Positions 1-5,044 of a stretch of 5,044 nucleotides of DNA are shown here, piece after piece. The position numbers and the translations under genes are program-made. The stretch's first letter is position 1; each line of letters starts with the position of its first letter. The notes under the pieces are model-generated. The model saw only the letters and a program-made list of their open reading frames with translations, was not told the DNA's origin and searched no databases. Source of the stretch: CAG-390 sp964579135 (GTDB taxonomy: Bacteria > Bacillota > Clostridia > Oscillospirales > CAG-272); assembly GCA_964579135.1 (NCBI GenBank), contig CAZOFD010000040.1, positions 1 through 5,044 on the forward strand, in the 5' to 3' direction.

Positions 1-2709
1 GCGACCTGTATCGGCGGCGCTATCCGCGACCCGCTCTCCGGCAGGTCGTACGTATACGCCGCTATGCGCGTTACCGGTGCCGCAGACCCGACAAAACCCG
101 TTTCCGAAACGCTCGTCGGCAAGCTGCCGCAAAGAAAGATCGTTACCACGGCGGCAGCCGGATACTCCTCGTACGGCAACCAGATCGGTCTTGCCACGGG
201 TATGGTCGACGAGATATACCATAGCGGATATGCCGCAAAAAGAATGGAGATCGGTGCGGTAATAGCCGCTGCTCCCGCGCAAAACGTTCGCCGCGAACGC
301 CCCGAGGCAGGCGACGCGGTGATACTGCTCGGCGGCAGAACCGGACGCGACGGTATCGGCGGCGCGACCGGCTCCTCCAAGGCTCACGACTCTCGCTCGG
401 TAGAAAATTGCGGTGCGGAAGTTCAAAAAGGCAACGCCCCCGAGGAGCGCAAACTCCAGCGCTTGTTCCGTAACGCCGAGGCTTGCCGTATGATAAAGCG
501 TTGCAACGATTTCGGCGCGGGCGGCGTTTCGGTCGCCGTCGGCGAACTTGCAGACGGACTCGATATCGATCTCGGCGCAGTTCCGAAAAAATACGAGGGA
601 CTTGACGGCACCGAAATCGCCATAAGCGAATCACAAGAGAGAATGGCTGTCGTCGTCGCGGCAAGTGACGTCGAGCGCTTCGCTCGAATCGCCGATTCCG
701 AAAACCTCGAAGCAACCGTTATAGCCACCGTTACCGACAAAGGGCGGCTTCGTGCTTTTTGGAACGGCAAGGCGATAATCGACCTTTCGCGCGAGTTTTT
801 GAACTCGAACGGCGCCGAAAAGCATATTGACGTCGCAGTCGACGCGCCCTTGCCGTATGCGAAAAAAGCGTGCGGCACGTTCGGCGACGAATATCGCGCT
901 CTCGTATCCGACCTCAACGTTTGCTCAAAGCGCGGGCTCGGCGAGCGCTTCGATTCGACTATCGGCGCCGGCACCGTGCTTATGCCTTTCGGCGGCAAGC
1001 ATCAGCTCACCCCCATCCAAGCGATGGTGCACAAGATCTCGGTCGAAAAAAAGCATACGGACGACTGCTCGTTTATGGCGTGGGGGTACAACCCTTTTAT
1101 AAGCGAAAAAAGCCCGTATCACGGCGCTTATCTTGCCGTTGTCGAAAGCGTTTGCAAGCTGATAGCCACCGGCGCGGCGTTTGAGGACGTTTATCTGACC
1201 TTCCAAGAATATTTCGAAAAGCTCGGGCGCGACCCTCACCGTTGGGGCAAGCCTCTTGCCGCGCTTCTCGGCGCTTTTAAAGCGCAGACGGATCTCGGAA
1301 TCGCGTCTATCGGCGGCAAGGACTCTATGAGCGGCTCGTTCGAGGGGCTCGACGTTCCGCCCACGCTCGTTTCTTTCGCGGTCACGACGGGCAAAACCGA
1401 CGACGTTATATCAAACGACGCAAAAAAGGCGGGGCACAAACTGATACTCGTTCGCCCGAAATATACCGCCGACTCTTTGCCCGACCCCGCGTCGCTTAAA
1501 GAATGCTTCGATACGGTAACGAAACTTATGCGCGAGGGCAAGGTATACGCGGCATACACGCCAACCGTCGGCGGCATAGCCGAGGCGGTATACAAGATGT
1601 GTATAGGCAACGCTCTGTCGTTCGATTTCGACACGCACCTCGGCACGGACGAGCTGTTCGCTTACAATTACGGCGCATTTCTCCTTGAGGTTGAAAAGGA
1701 GACGCCCGGCGAGACCGTCGGATACTTTACGGACAGCGGAGTTATGAGATACGCCGACGAAAGCGTGTCTCTTGCCGCCCTCTCCGCACTGTACGAGGGC
1801 AAGCTCGAGAGCGTATTCCCGTGCCGCGAGGGCGAAAAAGCTCGCACGTACGAAAAATTCGAGTACTTTTCAGCCAAGCGCGCTCCCGGAGTTATAAACG
1901 TTGCGCGCCCCAAAGTAGTTATCCCCGTATTCCCGGGAACGAACTGCGAAATGGATTCGGCAAAAGCCGTTGAGGATGCCGGAGCCGAGGCGGAAGTGTT
2001 CGTCATAAACAACCTCACGCAAAACGGTATCGCGCATAGCGTCGAGCGCTTTGCGGCAAAGATCGCGCAGTCGCAGATAATATTTATCCCCGGCGGCTTT
2101 TCCGGCGGTGACGAGCCCGACGGCTCGGGCAAATTCATTATGGCGTTTTTCCGCAACGGCGAGGTCAAAAACGCCGTCCATTCGTTGCTTGACGATCGCG
2201 GCGGTCTTAGGGGCGGTATCTGCAACGGCTTCCAAGCTCTCATAAAGCTCGGGCTCGTGCCTTACGGTCACATCACCGATACCGACGCCGATTGCCCGAC
2301 GCTAACCTTTAACAATATCGCGCGCCACCAGTCGAAACTCGTCAGAACGCGCATCGCATCAAACAAGTCTCCTTGGCTCGCGAAGACAGAGGTCGGCGAT
2401 ATTTATACCGTTGCGATATCTCACGGCGAAGGAAAGTTTATCGCCTCCGACAAACTCGTGGCGTCCCTTGCCGCCGGCGGACAGATAGCAACGCAATACG
2501 TCGATCCGAACGGCGAGCCCACGTCCGATATACGCTATAACCCCAACGGCTCCGCATTTGCGATAGAGGGCATAACCTCGCCCGACGGGCGCGTGCTCGG
2601 CAAGATGGGGCACAGCGAGCGCATAGGCAACGGACTGTATAAAAACGTTTACGGCGAATACGATATAAAGATGTTCGCCTCCGCGGTGGAGTATTTCAAA
2701 AAGCTCTGA
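1..2709 (+). CDS. purL: Phosphoribosylformylglycinamidine synthase, single-chain large form, 5' truncated
   Basis: FGAM synthase converts formylglycinamide ribotide, ATP and glutamine to formylglycinamidine ribotide, the fourth step of de novo purine synthesis, in the cytosol. The frame is open from base 1 and begins inside the first AIRS-like synthetase half (GGAIRDPLSG), so the ATG at 64 is internal. Numbering the 902 visible residues from base 1: GGRTGRDGIGGATGSS at 111-126 and CNDFGAGGVSVAVGE from 168 belong to the first half; IGAGTVLMPFGGKHQLTP (about 321-338) and GGKDSMSG (438-445) lie in the second half. A class I glutaminase domain runs from about 638 to the end, with PVFPGTNCE near its start, nucleophile Cys741 in GGICNGFQ, and the His871/Glu873 pair in GHSER. 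Single-chain clostridial enzymes have roughly 1,230-1,260 residues, so about 330-350, including the N-terminal PurS-like domain, lie off the edge. No internal stop or frameshift is seen. The gene stops at TGA and is followed closely by fhs. Confidence 0.97.
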   Translation, partial: ATCIGGAIRDPLSGRSYVYAAMRVTGAADPTKPVSETLVGKLPQRKIVTTAAAGYSSYGNQIGLATGMVDEIYHSGYAAKRMEIGAVIAAAPAQNVRRERPEAGDAVILLGGRTGRDGIGGATGSSKAHDSRSVENCGAEVQKGNAPEERKLQRLFRNAEACRMIKRCNDFGAGGVSVAVGELADGLDIDLGAVPKKYEGLDGTEIAISESQERMAVVVAASDVERFARIADSENLEATVIATVTDKGRLRAFWNGKAIIDLSREFLNSNGAEKHIDVAVDAPLPYAKKACGTFGDEYRALVSDLNVCSKRGLGERFDSTIGAGTVLMPFGGKHQLTPIQAMVHKISVEKKHTDDCSFMAWGYNPFISEKSPYHGAYLAVVESVCKLIATGAAFEDVYLTFQEYFEKLGRDPHRWGKPLAALLGAFKAQTDLGIASIGGKDSMSGSFEGLDVPPTLVSFAVTTGKTDDVISNDAKKAGHKLILVRPKYTADSLPDPASLKECFDTVTKLMREGKVYAAYTPTVGGIAEAVYKMCIGNALSFDFDTHLGTDELFAYNYGAFLLEVEKETPGETVGYFTDSGVMRYADESVSLAALSALYEGKLESVFPCREGEKARTYEKFEYFSAKRAPGVINVARPKVVIPVFPGTNCEMDSAKAVEDAGAEAEVFVINNLTQNGIAHSVERFAAKIAQSQIIFIPGGFSGGDEPDGSGKFIMAFFRNGEVKNAVHSLLDDRGGLRGGICNGFQALIKLGLVPYGHITDTDADCPTLTFNNIARHQSKLVRTRIASNKSPWLAKTEVGDIYTVAISHGEGKFIASDKLVASLAAGGQIATQYVDPNGEPTSDIRYNPNGSAFAIEGITSPDGRVLGKMGHSERIGNGLYKNVYGEYDIKMFASAVEYFKKL

Positions 2710-2772
2710 TAACCCGCTCCCGAAAAATACGCCACGGAGCCGACGCATGACACCGACTATTACCGATTTTAC

Positions 2773-2778
2773 GGAGGA
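2773..2778 (+). promoter_or_regulatory. Ribosome binding site of fhs
   Basis: GGAGGA ends nine bases before the ATG at 2788, a strong Shine-Dalgarno match at normal spacing. It fixes the fhs start at 2788. Confidence 0.85.
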
Positions 2779-2787
2779 ACACAAAGA

Positions 2788-4461
2788 ATGGGATATAAAA
2801 CGGATATCGAGATAGCTCAGGAAAGTAAGCTGCGCCACATCAAAGAGATAGCCGCAACGGCGGGTATCGACGACACGTACCTTGAGCAATACGGGAATTT
2901 CAAGGCGAAGATCGACCTTTCACTGATGAACGAAAGCAAAAGGAGCAACGGCAAGCTCGTTCTCGTAACCGCTATCACCCCCACCCCCGCTGGCGAAGGA
3001 AAAACAACGACTACCATCGGTCTTGCCGACGGTTTGCGAAAAATAGGAAAAAATGCCGTAGTCGCTATGCGCGAGCCGTCGCTCGGTCCCGTATTCGGCG
3101 TCAAGGGCGGCGCTGCCGGCGGCGGATATGCGCAGGTCGTCCCGATGGAGGACATAAATCTTCATTTTACGGGCGATTTTCACGCGATCGGCGCGGCAAA
3201 CAATCTGCTTGCCGCAATGATAGACAACCACGTCTTCCACGGCAACAAGCTCAACATCGATCCGCGACGCATTACTTGGAAAAGATGCGTGGATATGAAC
3301 GACAGGCAACTGAGATACGTTACCGACGGACTCGGCGGGCGCCTTAACGGTATGCCGCGCGAGGACGGATACGATATCACGGTCGCCTCCGAGATTATGG
3401 CGATATTCTGCCTTGCCGAATCTTTGTCAGATCTTAAAAAGCGGCTTGCCGCCGTTATCATAGGCTACACGTACGATAACGAGCCCGTGACCGCGGGCGA
3501 CCTCGGTGCCGTCGGCGCAATGGCTGCCTTGCTTAAGGACGCCCTTAAGCCCAATCTCGTGCAAACGCTCGAGGGCACGCCCGCATTGGTTCACGGCGGG
3601 CCGTTCGCAAACATCGCGCACGGGTGCAACTCGGTGATAGCGACGAAAATGGCGATGAAACTCGCGGATTATACGATCACCGAGGCCGGCTTCGGCGCAG
3701 ATCTCGGCGCCGAAAAGTTCCTCGATATCAAATGCCGCGTCGCAGGTTTGCGCCCCGACGCCGCGGTGGTCGTGGCAACGGTAAGAGCGCTCAAGATGCA
3801 TGGTGGCGTTGCGAAAAACGACCTCGGCAGAGAAGACCTTGCAGCACTTTCCGGCGGTATCGGCAACCTTTTGCGTCACGTTTCCAACATCAAAAACGTT
3901 TTCGGTTTGCCTTGCGTTGTCGCCGTCAACCGTTTTCCCACGGATACCGACGCGGAAATAGCGCTTGTTATCGAGAAGTGTAGGGAACTCGGAGTTAACG
4001 TCGCGCTCTCCACGGTATGGGCGGACGGCGGCAAGGGCGGCATCGAGTTAGCTCGCGAGGTAGTTCGCCTTTGCGAAGCGGAAAACAATTTTTCGTTTGC
4101 ATACGATTGCAACGCCTCGATAGAGGACAAGATCCGCGCCGTTGTTCAGAAGATCTACGGCGGAGACGACGTAGTCGTTTCTCCGACGGCAAAAAAGGAT
4201 ATGGATCGCCTCACCGCGCTCGGTTTCGGGCACTTGCCGGTATGTATGGCAAAAACGCAATACAGCTTTTCCGACGATCCGTCGCGTCTCGGCGCGCCTT
4301 GCGGGTTCAAAGTAAACGTAAGGACTGTCAAAGTCTCGGCAGGCGCAGGCTTTATCGTCGCTCTTACGGGCGACATTCTGACTATGCCGGGGCTGCCAAA
4401 ATCGCCCGCCGCAGAGCGTATCGACGTTGACGACAACGGCAAGATAATCGGTTTGTTTTAA
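2788..4461 (+). CDS. fhs: Formate--tetrahydrofolate ligase (10-formyl-THF synthetase)
   Basis: This cytosolic enzyme joins formate to tetrahydrofolate using ATP, giving 10-formyl-THF. The 557 residues match the family's usual length of about 556, so the gene looks complete. Family landmarks are all present: the phosphate-binding loop PTPAGEGKTTTT (65-76), EPSLGPVFGVKGGAAGGGYA (96-115), the ITWKRCVDMNDRQLR segment (162-176), GPFANIAHGC (271-280), EAGFGADLGAEKF (299-311), and the C-terminal MPGLPKSPAAERIDVDD stretch. The ATG start is supported by GGAGGA nine bases upstream and by the N-terminus expected for the family. It lies 78 bases after purL with no terminator between, so the two are probably one transcript. 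That context suggests formyl supply to PurN and PurH. In acetogens the same enzyme serves the Wood-Ljungdahl methyl branch, and nothing in this window tests that role. No missing key residue or disruption was seen. Confidence 0.98.
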   Translation: MGYKTDIEIAQESKLRHIKEIAATAGIDDTYLEQYGNFKAKIDLSLMNESKRSNGKLVLVTAITPTPAGEGKTTTTIGLADGLRKIGKNAVVAMREPSLGPVFGVKGGAAGGGYAQVVPMEDINLHFTGDFHAIGAANNLLAAMIDNHVFHGNKLNIDPRRITWKRCVDMNDRQLRYVTDGLGGRLNGMPREDGYDITVASEIMAIFCLAESLSDLKKRLAAVIIGYTYDNEPVTAGDLGAVGAMAALLKDALKPNLVQTLEGTPALVHGGPFANIAHGCNSVIATKMAMKLADYTITEAGFGADLGAEKFLDIKCRVAGLRPDAAVVVATVRALKMHGGVAKNDLGREDLAALSGGIGNLLRHVSNIKNVFGLPCVVAVNRFPTDTDAEIALVIEKCRELGVNVALSTVWADGGKGGIELAREVVRLCEAENNFSFAYDCNASIEDKIRAVVQKIYGGDDVVVSPTAKKDMDRLTALGFGHLPVCMAKTQYSFSDDPSRLGAPCGFKVNVRTVKVSAGAGFIVALTGDILTMPGLPKSPAAERIDVDDNGKIIGLF

Positions 4462-4520
4462 ATTTTTGTTCGCCGACTTCGCCGAAAAATAATCGGTTCT
4501 GATATTTCCGCCTCGAAATC

Positions 4521-4525
4521 GGAGG
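4521..4525 (+). promoter_or_regulatory. Ribosome-binding-site-like GGAGG without a proper start codon
   Basis: GGAGG is followed nine bases later by ATA (4535-4537), not ATG, GTG or TTG. The spacing is what a start codon would need. Reading from that ATA reaches a stop after ten codons, so as written no gene uses this site. It may be the surviving initiation signal of the broken membrane-protein gene just downstream. Confidence 0.4.
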
Positions 4526-4530
4526 GAACG

Positions 4531-4787
4531 CAAAATACAAAACAATCTACGTCGTGGGTTGCAATAACGCTTTTGTTAATATTTTTCTTTCCCGTAGGCA
4601 TAGTTTTTATGATCAAAAACTTATAAGTGAGAAGTTTTCTTACCGTAAAAACGGGAAATCTTTAAAAACGGTCGGTATCGTGCTGTTTTGTCTCGCCGGT
4701 ATTTATTTGATTCCGAGTATAACCGAAGACGTGCAAAGCGCCGAAATTAAAGCCGTACAAAAAATCGATAGCCGAAAAAACGGCTAA
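4531..4787 (+). pseudogene. Small two-helix membrane protein, broken by a frameshift
   Basis: Two hydrophobic segments lie in neighbouring frames. The frame starting at 4531 reads AITLLLIFFFPVGIVFMI at 4561-4614, a good first transmembrane helix, then hits TAA at 4624-4626. The frame in phase with 4554 reads LISEKFSYRKNGKSLK and then TVGIVLFCLAGIYLIPSI (4668-4721), a second helix, and ends at TAA 4785-4787. Adding one base to the A-run at 4615-4619 joins them as FMIKKLISEKF: helix, basic loop, helix, short charged tail. This layout, with an FFPxGI end to the first helix and a K/R-rich loop, recalls small uncharacterised Firmicutes membrane proteins, but I cannot name the family or function. 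No ATG exists in the first frame before the helix. The single-frame reading from GTG 4554 would translate the first helix out of frame and has no ribosome binding site at normal distance. It is either a decayed gene or a complete gene spoiled by sequence errors. The left boundary is uncertain. Confidence 0.6.
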
Positions 4788-4796
4788 ATACGTGCG

Positions 4797-4836
4797 CGAG
4801 GGCGGAGCGTTTTCATACACTCCGCCCTCGTTGCTT
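4797..4836 (+). terminator. Probable intrinsic terminator after the fhs region
   Basis: A perfect 11-base-pair, GC-rich inverted repeat pairs CGAGGGCGGAG (4797-4807) with CTCCGCCCTCG (4820-4830) around a 12-base loop. The tail TTGCTT is only moderately T-rich, so termination strength is uncertain. It lies ten bases after the broken membrane gene's stop and is the first strong stem-loop after purL, so it probably ends the purL-fhs transcript. A smaller hairpin, TAGCCG/CGGCTA with an A6 loop (4769-4786), overlaps that stop codon just upstream. Confidence 0.6.
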
Positions 4837-4864
4837 ATACGACTGCAAAATCACTTTTAAAAGC

Positions 4865-4915
4865 AAATAATCCGAACTCATCGCCGTTGTTGACGAGGTT
4901 CGGATTATTTTAATC
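4865..4915. terminator. Probable bidirectional intrinsic terminator
   Basis: AAATAATCCGAAC (4865-4877) pairs perfectly over 13 bases with GTTCGGATTATTT (4898-4910) around a 20-base loop. The right arm runs into T-rich sequence (ATTATTTTAAT), and the left side is preceded by TTTTAAAAGCAAA, which gives a T-rich tail on the minus strand too. This is the usual look of a terminator working in both directions between convergent genes, which would fit a minus-strand gene to the right of the window. Confidence 0.7.
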
Positions 4916-4930
4916 GGGCAAGCTGTATCC

Positions 4931-4971
4931 CCCCAAAAACGCTCTTTATTACAAAAGAAGCTCGTTTGGGG
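4931..4971. repeat. Imperfect inverted repeat (stem-loop)
   Basis: CCCCAAA (4931-4937) pairs with TTTGGGG (4965-4971). After a two-base A bulge, CG (4940-4941) pairs with CG (4963-4964). Inside, CTCTTT (4942-4947) pairs with AAAGAAG (4954-4960), with one bulged A. The loop is ATTACA. Downstream is GTTTGGCTTT, only partly T-rich. It may be another terminator or an RNA processing element; the sequence does not decide. Confidence 0.45.
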
Positions 4972-4996
4972 TTTGGCTTTGGCGGAGCCGACGTTT

Positions 4997-5029
4997 CACC
5001 CGTCGAACCGCTCCGGGGTTCGACGGGTG
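4997..5029. repeat. Strong perfect inverted repeat (stem-loop)
   Basis: CACCCGTCGAACC (4997-5009) is complementary over 13 bases to GGTTCGACGGGTG (5017-5029), with a 7-base loop. It is GC-rich and would be very stable on either strand. The following TTAAATT is a poor T-tract, and the minus-strand side (GAAACG) has none. A terminator role is therefore possible but unproven. Confidence 0.55.
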
Positions 5030-5044
5030 GTTAAATTGGTGGAG

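Noticed and set aside
64..66. ATG as the start of purL
   Set aside because: The frame is open to base 1, and residues encoded by 1-63 match PurL (GGAIRDPLSG). About 330 residues of the family are missing, so this Met is internal.
143..998. Long open frames antisense to purL
   Set aside because: They are arginine- and serine-rich, show no recognisable motif, and lie opposite a conserved coding sequence; they reflect the GC-rich codon use of purL.
2710..2787. Terminator or riboswitch between purL and fhs
   Set aside because: No stem-loop with a T-tract and no recognisable purine or ZTP riboswitch core is visible in these 78 bases.
4469..4485. Direct repeat TTCGCCGA after fhs
   Set aside because: Two copies of eight bases, one base apart, made of common local words; no third copy and no related structure.
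4612..4626. Programmed -1 frameshift site
   Set aside because: C AAA AAC is not a standard X XXY YYZ heptamer, and no clear pseudoknot or stem follows at the usual distance. An indel is simpler.
4554..4787. Intact 77-codon gene starting at GTG 4554
   Set aside because: The GGAGG at 4521 is 28 bases away, and the N-terminal part in this frame is unstructured while the overlapping frame encodes a clean helix. A frame break explains the pattern better.
4854..4863. Palindrome CTTTTAAAAG as an operator
   Set aside because: It is short and AT-rich, has no promoter beside it, and is better explained as the A/T flank of the bidirectional terminator.

Overview
The window reads as a piece of a Clostridia-like Firmicutes chromosome, possibly from a gut metagenome. 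The evidence is a purine/one-carbon gene pair of firmicute type, strong GGAGG ribosome binding sites, frequent ATA and AAA codons beside GC-rich ones, and stem-loop terminators. The lineage is inferred from style and cannot be fixed from this sequence alone.

Positions 1-2709 hold the 3' three quarters of a large single-chain phosphoribosylformylglycinamidine synthase (purL), cut by the left window edge. Its C-terminal glutaminase domain is intact. After a 78-base gap with no terminator comes a complete formate--tetrahydrofolate ligase gene (fhs, 2788-4461). The two fit together: Fhs makes 10-formyl-tetrahydrofolate, the formyl donor for the PurN and PurH steps that flank PurL in de novo purine synthesis. 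Co-transcription is likely.

Positions 4462-4787 hold the remains, or an error-broken copy, of a small two-helix membrane protein. The first helix is read in one frame and the second in the next, with the switch at a run of five A's (4615-4619). No ATG follows the good ribosome binding site at 4521.

Positions 4788-5044 contain no convincing gene. They hold four successive inverted repeats. At least two look like transcription terminators, one of them probably bidirectional. The last eight bases match the reverse complement of a CCA-ending tRNA or tmRNA 3' end, so a minus-strand RNA gene may begin at the right edge; this is weakly supported. I found no mobile element, CRISPR array or clearly new biological system. 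The most unusual item is the frame-broken membrane gene.
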